NCBI GenBank assembly: GCA_905210875.1 | Contig: CAJLYN010000042.1 | Location: forward strand, 1 to 12,774 | Length of the DNA: 12,774 bases | Source: an uncultured Bacteroides sp. | GTDB taxonomy: Bacteria > Bacteroidota > Bacteroidia > Bacteroidales > UBA11471 | Reading direction: 5' to 3' | In this document: piece after piece, positions 6,738 to 12,774 of the stretch | Numbering within the stretch: position 1 is the stretch's first letter | How the letters are laid out: each line of letters begins with the position of its first letter | Position numbers and translations under genes: made by a program | Notes under the pieces: model-generated | What the model saw: the letters and a program-made list of their open reading frames with translations, nothing else | Database searches by the model: none | Told to the model about the DNA's origin: nothing

Positions 6738-7349
6738 ATGGAAAAACAGACTTTACATTTCGAAGAGACTCTTGTAGACGGCATCACATATGCTGTAATG
6801 AATTTTTTCCAGTTGGTCGGTTGCTTGATTCTGTATCTTCTGACGATATGGGTTCCCTATGTGAATATAGGTACGACTATTGCCATGTCGTATTTGCCGG
6901 TAAAAATTGCCAATGAAGAAGCCATATCTCCCACTCATATCTTTAATGCCGGATACAGGAAGCACATGAGTCACTTCTTCATATTATGCGGCATCATGCT
7001 TATTTCTTTCATTCCCTCACTGTGTCTCTTTGTCGTTCCTGCCATCGTACTGTATTGGGCCTGGTCGCTCTCGTTCTATTTTCTTCTGGAAAAAGGGAAA
7101 AGTCCCATCGAGGCGCTCAAAGCTTCGTACGATGCCACCGATGGCAGCAAATGGTGCATTTTCAGAATATCTATGGTAATAGGCATTGCTCATTTCATTG
7201 CATATTACATTGTCAACAAACTCATATGCATATTTATTCCATACTGGATATTCATCATCTTGAACATAATAATCGTCTTGTTTCTTGTGACCATATCATA
7301 CGGACTTGCCGCTTCGATGTGGAAGCAACTGAAAGATAATGTTGAATAA
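6738..7349 (+). CDS. Polytopic inner-membrane protein of unknown function
   Basis: A 203-residue integral membrane protein that I cannot assign to a characterised family. About five to six hydrophobic segments are visible (roughly 17-38, 41-55, 78-97, 98-116, 140-162 and 166-192). A cytoplasmic-looking connector, EKGKSPIEALKASYDATDGS (118-137), resembles the amphipathic linker of DUF975/YciC-like membrane proteins, in which a short xGxSxxeAlxxS...GxxW pattern precedes a pair of helices. This is resemblance by eye only. There is no signal peptide, no metal-binding cluster and no catalytic motif. It has its own Bacteroidota promoter and is closed by a strong terminator, so it appears to be a single-gene unit and the neighbours say little about its role. 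ATG at 6738 is the only sensible start. Confidence 0.85.
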   Translation: MEKQTLHFEETLVDGITYAVMNFFQLVGCLILYLLTIWVPYVNIGTTIAMSYLPVKIANEEAISPTHIFNAGYRKHMSHFFILCGIMLISFIPSLCLFVVPAIVLYWAWSLSFYFLLEKGKSPIEALKASYDATDGSKWCIFRISMVIGIAHFIAYYIVNKLICIFIPYWIFIILNIIIVLFLVTISYGLAASMWKQLKDNVE

Positions 7350-7370
7350 CAAATTCTAACAAAACAGATG

Positions 7371-7426
7371 CAACAGGGAAACATTCTTTCAACACACTTT
7401 TAAGAATCTGTTTCCCTGTTGTTTTT
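7371..7426 (+). terminator. Strong rho-independent terminator between membrane protein and phosphoesterase genes
   Basis: Perfect 13-bp stem CAACAGGGAAACA (7371-7383) and TGTTTCCCTGTTG (7409-7421). It is extended inward by TTCTT/AAGAA past bulged bases and followed by a U-tract (7422-7426). Only 16 nt separate the U-tract from the next start codon. Confidence 0.85.
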
Positions 7427-7442
7427 ATCTCATAGTGAATAG

Positions 7443-7940
7443 ATGAAGCGCATAGGACTGTTATCGGATACTCATGCATGGTGGGACGACCGCTATGCTC
7501 TCTATTTTGAGTCGTGCGACGAAATATGGCATGCGGGTGACATAGGTTCTCTCGATGTGGCTCGTAAACTCGAAGCCATAAAACCATTGCGGGCCGTATA
7601 TGGAAATATCGACGGGCAGGAGATACGAGCCATCTACCCCAAAAGCCAACGGTTCACCATTGAAGGGGCTGACGTGTGGATAACCCACATTGGCGGTTAC
7701 CCGGGTAAATACGACGCATCTGTTGTCCCGGAAATATTCAGAAATCCTCCTTCACTCTTTGTCTCGGGACACTCCCATATACTTAAAGTTATGTATGACA
7801 AAAAATTACAGCTTTTACATATCAATCCCGGAGCTGCCGGAAAGTATGGCTTTCACAAGCAACGTACACTGGTGCGCTTCACTGTCGACTCGGGTCGCTT
7901 CTCCAACCTGGAAGTCATCGAACTGGCCGACAAACGCTAA
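7443..7940 (+). CDS. YfcE/MJ0936-type metallophosphoesterase
   Basis: A 165-residue calcineurin-like phosphodiesterase of the short YfcE class, which binds two divalent metals and hydrolyses phosphodiesters in vitro; the natural substrate is generally unknown. The full metal-ligand set is visible: D9 and H11 (SDTH), D33 (HAGDIG), N55 (GNID), H82 (ITHIGG), and H110 and H112 (GHSH). Length matches the family and there is no signal peptide, so it is cytoplasmic. It lies 46 nt upstream of sppA, with no terminator or clear promoter between, so the two are probably one transcript. Its start is very close to the U-tract of the preceding terminator, leaving little space for a promoter. No Shine-Dalgarno sequence is visible, as is usual in this phylum. 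Confidence 0.92.
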   Translation: MKRIGLLSDTHAWWDDRYALYFESCDEIWHAGDIGSLDVARKLEAIKPLRAVYGNIDGQEIRAIYPKSQRFTIEGADVWITHIGGYPGKYDASVVPEIFRNPPSLFVSGHSHILKVMYDKKLQLLHINPGAAGKYGFHKQRTLVRFTVDSGRFSNLEVIELADKR

Positions 7941-7986
7941 ATTCAGAATATATCAAAAACAAATCACCCACTAATAATTATTATCT

Positions 7987-9762
7987 ATGAAAGATTTTCT
8001 CAAATTTACCCTGGCTACCATTGTGGGCTTACTCATAACAGGAGCCATTGTAACCGTGCTTGGCATCGTGACCCTACTGGGCTTTGCCGTGACAGCCGAC
8101 ACAGAAACTGTTGTCAAAGAGAATTCTGTTTTTGTACTGGACCTGAAAGGAAATGTTTCGGAACGGAGTTTCGACAATCCGTTCGGTTCGCTGTTTGGCG
8201 ACAACACCACAGTCAACGGACTGGACGACATCGTTGCTTCCATCAAAAAGGCAAAAGAAAACCCGAATATCAAAGGTCTCTGCCTCAATGCCGGCGGATT
8301 TGCCTGTTCGACGGCCTCTCTGCAAGAAATCCGCCGTGCACTTGCCGATTTCAAGGAGAGCGGTAAATTCCTTATCGCCTATGGCGACAGTTACACGCAA
8401 AGCACCTACTACCTGGCCAGTATTGCCGACAACGTGATACTCAACCCCTCGGGCAACATATCATGGCACGGTATGGCCAGCCGTATTATGTTCTACAAAG
8501 ATCTCCTGGCAAAAGTAGGTGTGGAGATGCAGGTATTCCGTGTAGGAACCTATAAATCGGCGGTAGAACCTTACATTGCCAACGAAATGAGCAAGGCCAA
8601 CAAGGAACAGACTCTGGCTTACATGCAATCGCTCTGGAATCAAATAGTAAGCGATGTATCGGCATCACGGCATTTATCTACCGACTCTCTGAATATGCTG
8701 GCCGATAAAAACATGGATTATGTGCCGGCAGCAGAATACATACAATGTGGACTCGCCGATACATTAATGTATAAAGATCAAGTCGTTGACTATCTGAAAA
8801 CGCGACTGGGAATAACCGATGCCAAAAAGAAGCCCAGCGTTTTGACCCTTGGCGAGATGTTGAACGTAAAAGAAACAGCCCCCAAAAACAAAAGTAAGAA
8901 TCTGATAGCCGTATATTACGCCTACGGATCGATAGACAATGCCATGGGAGGCTCATTCGGGACCGAAGGCATACACTCCGAGCAAGTGATACTCGACCTT
9001 CGTCGACTGCGTGAGGACGATAACGTAAAAACTGTCGTAATGCGCGTCAACTCCCCCGGTGGAAGTGCATACGGAAGTGAACAGATATGGCGAGAGGTTT
9101 CGTTGCTAAAAGAGAAAAAACCGGTTGTCGTATCGATGGGCGACTATGCCGCATCGGGAGGATACTACATTTCTTGTGCGGCTGACTGGATTGTGGCCGA
9201 AGCTACAACTCTTACCGGCTCCATCGGTATATTCGGCATGATACCTGACCCGTCGAAATTACTCACCGAGACACTTGACCTTCATTTTGACGGAGTAAAA
9301 ACAAATCGCCTTGCCGATATGGGAGCCATGGGTCGCCCCATGAATGCCGAAGAACGCAACCTGTTCCAAAATATGGTCAATGATGGTTATGAACTCTTTA
9401 CCAAGCGTTGTGCCGACGGTCGAGGCATGTCGGTCGAAGCCATAAAGAAAATTGCGGAGGGTCGCGTATGGACCGGAGAGATGGCCAAGAGTCTGAATCT
9501 TGTCGATCAACTCGGTGGTATCGACGATGCCATAGCCGCAGCTGCCGATCGAGCCAAACTGGACAATTACCGCATCATAACTTATCCTGAGAAAACCGAC
9601 TTCCTGACTAAACTTCTTTCCAACGTAAGTCCAGAACGTTACATCAACGAAAAAGTAGAATCAATGTTCGGCTCTTACGGTAAAGGTCTGCTTTTCTTAA
9701 AAAACATAGATAAAATCGACCGGCTGCAAGCTCTGATGCCGTTTGATATCGTTATCGAATAA
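7987..9762 (+). CDS. sppA: Signal peptide peptidase SppA, 67K type (peptidase S49)
   Basis: A 591-residue membrane-anchored serine protease that degrades cleaved signal peptides in the inner membrane, with its active site on the periplasmic side. One N-terminal transmembrane anchor (about 9-35) is followed by two tandem S49 domains. The N-terminal domain supplies the general-base lysine, K190 in RVGTYKSAVEP. The C-terminal domain supplies the nucleophile, S390 in MGDYAASGGYYIS, at spacing comparable to the E. coli K209/S409 dyad. NSPGGSAYGSEQI and the TGSIGIFG motif in the C-terminal domain are also typical. In E. coli-type SppA the subunits form a tetrameric bowl, and both domains are needed to build each active site. 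The start at 7987 places the anchor directly at the N-terminus. It is followed by a terminator at 9786. Confidence 0.95.
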   Translation: MKDFLKFTLATIVGLLITGAIVTVLGIVTLLGFAVTADTETVVKENSVFVLDLKGNVSERSFDNPFGSLFGDNTTVNGLDDIVASIKKAKENPNIKGLCLNAGGFACSTASLQEIRRALADFKESGKFLIAYGDSYTQSTYYLASIADNVILNPSGNISWHGMASRIMFYKDLLAKVGVEMQVFRVGTYKSAVEPYIANEMSKANKEQTLAYMQSLWNQIVSDVSASRHLSTDSLNMLADKNMDYVPAAEYIQCGLADTLMYKDQVVDYLKTRLGITDAKKKPSVLTLGEMLNVKETAPKNKSKNLIAVYYAYGSIDNAMGGSFGTEGIHSEQVILDLRRLREDDNVKTVVMRVNSPGGSAYGSEQIWREVSLLKEKKPVVVSMGDYAASGGYYISCAADWIVAEATTLTGSIGIFGMIPDPSKLLTETLDLHFDGVKTNRLADMGAMGRPMNAEERNLFQNMVNDGYELFTKRCADGRGMSVEAIKKIAEGRVWTGEMAKSLNLVDQLGGIDDAIAAAADRAKLDNYRIITYPEKTDFLTKLLSNVSPERYINEKVESMFGSYGKGLLFLKNIDKIDRLQALMPFDIVIE

Positions 9763-9785
9763 GAGTGCTCTACATTTCTATCTTT

Positions 9786-9827
9786 TATCGTCCGATGGGT
9801 CCATATACCTGTCGGACGATATTTTTT
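9786..9827 (+). terminator. Rho-independent terminator after sppA
   Basis: Perfect 10-bp stem TATCGTCCGA (9786-9795) and TCGGACGATA (9812-9821), 16-nt loop and six T residues (9822-9827). It begins 24 nt after the sppA stop. Confidence 0.85.
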
Positions 9828-9883
9828 CAATCCATCTCCACGCTTATTTGTAGCCGATTTAAACAATTTTATTGGGCTCAAAG

Positions 9884-9915
9884 CTTTTATTTCTCGTTTG
9901 GAATCGTTATATTTG
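9884..9915 (+). promoter_or_regulatory. Probable promoter for the PIN-PhoH gene
   Basis: TATATTTG at 9908-9915 matches the Bacteroidota -7 consensus. The -33 region is weak (CTTTTAT near 9884-9890, not a clean TTTG). It predicts a transcript start near 9920 and a leader of about 125 nt. Confidence 0.55.
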
Positions 9916-9924
9916 TAAGACGCC

Positions 9925-10011
9925 AAAGGAGGTTGTGACCAAATGACCCAAGCTCAGGAGGCGAAAAAAGTCCTCTTTCGTCGCACTCCTATTTCTGCCA
10001 TACACGAATAG
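9925..10011 (+). CDS. Possible 22-residue leader peptide with strong Shine-Dalgarno sequence
   Basis: AAAGGAGGT (9925-9933) is a perfect match to the anti-Shine-Dalgarno complement. It stands 9 nt before ATG 9943, which opens a 22-codon frame (MTQAQEAKKV, LFRRTPISAI, HE) ending in TAG at 10009-10011. The peptide is basic in the middle (KK, RR). Bacteroidota genes generally lack SD sequences, so such a strong one just downstream of the predicted transcription start is unusual. The ORF ends 35 nt before the PIN-PhoH start, as a regulatory leader peptide would. No family is recognised, there is no direct evidence of translation, and chance is possible. The reported interval includes the SD; the reading frame itself is 9943-10011. 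Confidence 0.4.
   Translation, partial: KGGCDQMTQAQEAKKVLFRRTPISAIHE
9956..9990 (+). promoter_or_regulatory. Leader hairpin overlapping the small ORF
   Basis: AGGAGGCGA (9956-9964) pairs with TCGCACTCCT (9981-9990) over 9 bp with one bulged A, around a 16-nt loop. The loop contains CCTCTTT, which can instead pair imperfectly with the upstream SD AAAGGAGG (9925-9932). Mutually exclusive structures are therefore conceivable. Function is inferred only. Confidence 0.4.
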
Positions 10012-10046
10012 TCTGCATTCGATATAACCTTAAAAACTATTGCGCC

Positions 10047-11363
10047 ATGGGAAAAAAGAATTTCGTTTTGGACACCAATGTTCTTCTGCATGACCACAAG
10101 TGTATTTTCAACTTTCAGGAGAACGATATTTTTATCCCGATTATCGTATTGGAAGAGTTGGACAAATTCAAGAAAGGGAACGAGGAAATTAATTACAATG
10201 CCCGGGAATTTGCCCGTCAACTCGACAAATATACCGATAAAGACTTCTTTGAAAAGGGAGCACAACTGGGCCCCGACCTGGGCCGATTGTCGATTATCGT
10301 CAACTGCTCACTCAATAAACGAGTAAAGGAAGCTTTTCACGAAGATAAGCCCGACCATCGCATTCTATCAGCGGCCATAGAGGTTGCCGAGCAACATAAG
10401 GATATGCGCACCATCTTTGTAACCAAGGATATAAATCTGCGCATGAAGGCTCGTGCCTTGGGTATCGAAACCGAAGACTATACCAACGACAAAGTAAAAA
10501 ATGACGATCTTTTTGCCAATGAACATCGTACGATTACCGGTGTAGCTCCCGATATAATCGATGCCATATACAGTTCAAAAAAAGGAATCCCCGCAGAACA
10601 AATTGGCGTAAAATTACGAACCAATGAATGTTTTGTTCTCGACAGTGGAACCTCTTCGGTGCTCGCTCGCTATGTAACTGCCGAAGGTATGGTGAGGAAA
10701 GTGACCAAGGAAAAAAATTTCGGCATAGAACCACGCAATGCCGAACAAGCGTTTGCATTTGATTTATTGAATGACGACAGCATTAAACTGCTGGCCATTA
10801 CCGGTAAAGCCGGAACAGGAAAAACCCTTTTGGCCCTGGCCGGAGCCTTGAAACAGCACGGACTGTACAAGCAGATACTCCTTGCCCGCCCCATCGTTTC
10901 TCTCTCAAACAAAGATCTTGGATTCCTTCCCGGCGACGAGAAACAAAAAATAGCGCCCTACATGCAACCCCTCTTTGACAATCTGAATGTGATTAAACGG
11001 CAATTCTCTCTCGACAGCAACGATTACCGTGCCCTTCAAGAGATGCAAGCCGGCGGGAATCTAGTTATCGAAGCTCTGGCCTACATTCGGGGGCGTAGCT
11101 TGTCCGACACATTTTGTATCATAGATGAAGCCCAGAACCTTACACCGCACGAGATTAAAACCATCATCACCCGTGCTGCTGAAGGTACCAAGATGGTCTT
11201 TACCGGTGATGTGTACCAAATCGACTCTCCCTACCTCGATACCCAGTCAAACGGTCTGGCCTATATGATAGACCGTATGCAGGGGCAAGAAATCTTCGGA
11301 CACGTCAATCTGGTAAAAGGCGAGCGCAGCAAACTCTCGGAGTTGGCCAGTAATTTGTTATAA
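10047..11363 (+). CDS. PIN domain - PhoH ATPase fusion protein (PhoH2-like)
   Basis: A 438-residue protein with an N-terminal PIN nuclease domain (about 5-135) and a C-terminal PhoH-type P-loop ATPase (about 235-430). The PIN acidic residues are present: D9 in FVLDTNVLLHD, E36/E37 in VLEELDKFK, D103 in KPDHRILSAA and D128 in VTKDINLRMKA. In the ATPase, GKAGTGKT (253-260, K259 and T260) is Walker A, IIDEAQN (358-364, D360 and E361) is Walker B, and FTGDVYQID is the motif typical of PhoH. Characterised PhoH2 proteins act as ATP-driven RNA helicase/ribonucleases. In some actinobacteria they pair with an upstream antitoxin-like gene (phoAT), but no such full-length gene exists here, only the 22-codon leader ORF. 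It is a single-gene unit with its own promoter and a very strong terminator. No Shine-Dalgarno sequence precedes its ATG. Confidence 0.94.
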   Translation: MGKKNFVLDTNVLLHDHKCIFNFQENDIFIPIIVLEELDKFKKGNEEINYNAREFARQLDKYTDKDFFEKGAQLGPDLGRLSIIVNCSLNKRVKEAFHEDKPDHRILSAAIEVAEQHKDMRTIFVTKDINLRMKARALGIETEDYTNDKVKNDDLFANEHRTITGVAPDIIDAIYSSKKGIPAEQIGVKLRTNECFVLDSGTSSVLARYVTAEGMVRKVTKEKNFGIEPRNAEQAFAFDLLNDDSIKLLAITGKAGTGKTLLALAGALKQHGLYKQILLARPIVSLSNKDLGFLPGDEKQKIAPYMQPLFDNLNVIKRQFSLDSNDYRALQEMQAGGNLVIEALAYIRGRSLSDTFCIIDEAQNLTPHEIKTIITRAAEGTKMVFTGDVYQIDSPYLDTQSNGLAYMIDRMQGQEIFGHVNLVKGERSKLSELASNLL

Positions 11364-11379
11364 TTCGACCCTACCATTG

Positions 11380-11426
11380 ACTTCAAAGCCAGCCTGCCAA
11401 TACGGCAGGCTGGCTTTGAAGTTTTT
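11380..11426 (+). terminator. Very strong rho-independent terminator after the PIN-PhoH gene
   Basis: A 19-bp perfect inverted repeat (11380-11398 with 11404-11422; core AAAGCCAGCCTGCC) closed by a 5-nt loop AATAC and followed by TTTT (11423-11426). It starts 17 nt after the stop codon. Confidence 0.92.
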
Positions 11427-11500
11427 CCACGGCCTTTCTGAATATAACCGTAAAGCTATTTCTTATTTTCTTTCTTTTACTTCTTTTGGTAAATATAATA

Positions 11501-11531
11501 TTGGATTATTCGTTTCTGCATTGTATCTTTG
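11501..11531 (+). promoter_or_regulatory. Bacteroidota-type promoter for mdh
   Basis: TTG at 11501-11503, a 20-nt spacer and TATCTTTG at 11524-11531 match the consensus closely. The leader of about 50 nt is A-rich without a Shine-Dalgarno sequence, typical of highly expressed Bacteroidota genes. Confidence 0.8.
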
Positions 11532-11585
11532 CAGAATAAATACGATAAAAAGATAAAGAACTGATAACAAATAAATTACACAATT

Positions 11586-12587
11586 ATGAATTTTGTTACG
11601 AACGAAAAACTCACCATTGTGGGTGCAGCCGGTATGATTGGCTCGAACATGGCACAAACTGCCATCATGATGAAATTGACTCCCAACATCTGTCTTTACG
11701 ACCCCTATGCACCGGGTCTGGAAGGCGTTGCCGAAGAGTTGTTCCACTGCGGTTTTGAAGGGGTAAACATCACCTATACCTCCGACATCAAAGAGGCATT
11801 GACTGGAGCCAAATACATCATCAATTCGGGTGGCGCTGCCCGTAAAGCCGGCATGACGCGCGAAGATTTGCTCAAAGGTAATGCTGCCATTGCCGAAGAG
11901 TTTGGTCAAAACGTAAAGAAATATTGCCCCGACGTTAAACACATCGTCATCATTTTCAATCCAGCCGACATTACCGGTCTTATCGTTCTTCTGCACTCGG
12001 GCCTGAAACCCTCACAGGTTACAACTCTGGCCGCTCTCGACTCTACCCGTCTGCGCAGCGAACTTGCCAAATATTTCCATATTTCGATGGATGCCGTAGA
12101 AAACTGCCGTACCTATGGCGGCCACGGTGAACAAATGGCTGTCTTTGCCTCAACGGCCAAAGTGAACGGCAAACCGCTGACCGAAATTATCGGAACCGAT
12201 GCTTTATCGAAAGAGCAATGGGCCGAGATACAACAAAAGGTAACCAAAGGTGGTGCCAACATCATTGCCCTGCGCGGTCGCTCCTCGTTCCAAAGCCCCG
12301 CTTACGTGTCGGTAGAGATGATTGCTGCCGCCATGGGTGGACAGCCCTTCCGCTGGCCGGCCGGAACGTATGTATCGAACGGTAAATTTGACCACATCAT
12401 GATGGCATGGGAAACCAGCATCTCAGCCGATGGATGCCACCTGAAAGAGGTAAAAGGAACTCCCGAGGAAGAGGCTGCCCTCGAAAAGAGCTACGAACAC
12501 CTCTGCGCTCTCCGCGACGAAGTAATCGCCATGGGTGTACTGCCAGCTATCAGCGAGTGGAACAAAATCAACCCCAACATTCGATAA
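11586..12587 (+). CDS. mdh: Malate dehydrogenase (NAD-dependent, LDH/MDH superfamily)
   Basis: A 333-residue cytoplasmic oxidoreductase interconverting malate and oxaloacetate. In Bacteroidales it would run mainly in the reductive direction toward fumarate and succinate. Seen: Rossmann loop GAAGMIG (13-19); D39 in LYDPYA, favouring NAD over NADP; R86 and R92 in AARKAGMTRE, where R86 sits at the position that selects malate/oxaloacetate over lactate/pyruvate; N125 in FNPADI; the D152/R155 pair in LDSTRLRSELA; and the catalytic H180 in YGGHGEQM. The protein is somewhat longer than the roughly 310-residue bacterial norm, with extra residues at the start and end and an unusual WPAGTYVSN stretch. 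I cannot exclude a related LDH/MDH-family enzyme with altered specificity, but the arginine set argues for malate. Single-gene unit with its own promoter and terminator. Confidence 0.92.
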   Translation: MNFVTNEKLTIVGAAGMIGSNMAQTAIMMKLTPNICLYDPYAPGLEGVAEELFHCGFEGVNITYTSDIKEALTGAKYIINSGGAARKAGMTREDLLKGNAAIAEEFGQNVKKYCPDVKHIVIIFNPADITGLIVLLHSGLKPSQVTTLAALDSTRLRSELAKYFHISMDAVENCRTYGGHGEQMAVFASTAKVNGKPLTEIIGTDALSKEQWAEIQQKVTKGGANIIALRGRSSFQSPAYVSVEMIAAAMGGQPFRWPAGTYVSNGKFDHIMMAWETSISADGCHLKEVKGTPEEEAALEKSYEHLCALRDEVIAMGVLPAISEWNKINPNIR

Positions 12588-12611
12588 TCATCACGAATTT
12601 CTCGCAATAAA

Positions 12612-12654
12612 GCAAAAAAAATGGCTGCACTCTTTGGTGCAGCCATTTTTTTGC
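12612..12654 (+). terminator. Rho-independent terminator after mdh, possibly bidirectional
   Basis: Stem ATGGCTGCAC (12621-12630) and GTGCAGCCAT (12637-12646) with a 6-nt loop TCTTTG. It is flanked by an A-tract on the left (12614-12620) and a T-tract on the right (12647-12652), so it can terminate transcripts from either strand. Confidence 0.9.
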
Positions 12655-12730
12655 TTTTTGAACGAAGTTTAGGAATCTTCTTACCAGAATTTGATTAATA
12701 ATGACATTCTATATTGGACTCTCTTTCAAC

Positions 12731-12765
12731 AAAAAAGGGGGTTGCATTGTGAAAATGCAACCCCC
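12731..12765 (-). terminator. Terminator of a convergent minus-strand gene beyond the right edge
   Basis: A 12-bp perfect stem GGGGGTTGCATT (12737-12748) and AATGCAACCCCC (12754-12765) with loop GTGAA. The six-A run at 12731-12736 becomes a U-tract when read on the minus strand, whereas the + strand side lacks T residues. This implies a leftward-transcribed gene ending to the right of the window. Nothing else is seen in 12655-12730. Confidence 0.82.
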
Positions 12766-12774
12766 AAAACTTAT

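Noticed and set aside
11463..11996. 177-codon open frame on the minus strand
   Set aside because: It runs across the mdh promoter and the mdh N-terminal coding region in antisense, with no domain resemblance. The mdh reading is certain.
1..12774. CRISPR array, tRNA, rRNA or defence-system genes
   Set aside because: No regularly spaced short repeats, no cloverleaf-like segment and no nuclease/toxin pair were recognised. The only nuclease-like domain is the PIN part of the PhoH protein.

Overview
The window looks like chromosomal DNA from a member of the Bacteroidota, most likely the Bacteroidales. Several intergenic gaps carry the Bacteroidota-type sigma promoter (a TTG/TTTG element about 19-23 nt upstream of TAnnTTTG). 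Start codons mostly lack Shine-Dalgarno sequences, and the proteins (SppA, PIN-PhoH, LolC/E-like permease, malate dehydrogenase) have a Bacteroidales flavour. I cannot name the genus. All recognised genes lie on the + strand.

Region 1 (1-3998) is the 3' end of a surface-polysaccharide gene cluster. It holds a GT4 glycosyltransferase cut by the left edge, a left-handed beta-helix O-acyltransferase, a second GT4 glycosyltransferase coupled to it by ATGA, and a WecG/TagA/CpsF-type glycosyltransferase closed by a hairpin terminator. The first two genes are visibly more AT-rich than the rest. The gap between the last two genes (2818-3281) is a fossil: a decayed 5' end of the wecG-like gene followed directly by a decayed 3' end of the GT4 gene. 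GT4-3'/wecG-5' therefore occurs twice in tandem (about 2482-2928 and 2933-3353), recording a tandem duplication or a cluster-replacement event.

Region 2 (4120-7428) has its own promoter. It carries a class I/II PLP-dependent aminotransferase overlapping (ATGA) a LolC/E-type ABC permease with no ATPase gene nearby, then a separately promoted polytopic membrane protein of unknown function and a strong terminator.

Region 3 (7443-9830) holds a YfcE-type metallophosphoesterase and the two-domain signal peptide peptidase SppA, followed by a terminator.

Region 4 (9830-11426) is a promoter, a 131-nt leader, a PIN-PhoH protein and a 19-bp perfect-stem terminator. The leader contains a 22-codon ORF preceded by an unusually perfect Shine-Dalgarno sequence and overlapping a hairpin.

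Region 5 (11490-12774) is a promoter, malate dehydrogenase and its terminator. At the right edge is a second hairpin whose U-tract lies on the minus strand, implying a convergent gene just outside the window.

Most of the window is ordinary housekeeping DNA. The two items I rate most worth a second look are the duplicated GT4/wecG remnant and the SD-led small ORF/hairpin leader of the PIN-PhoH gene. I see no defence system, CRISPR array, insertion sequence or RNA gene.
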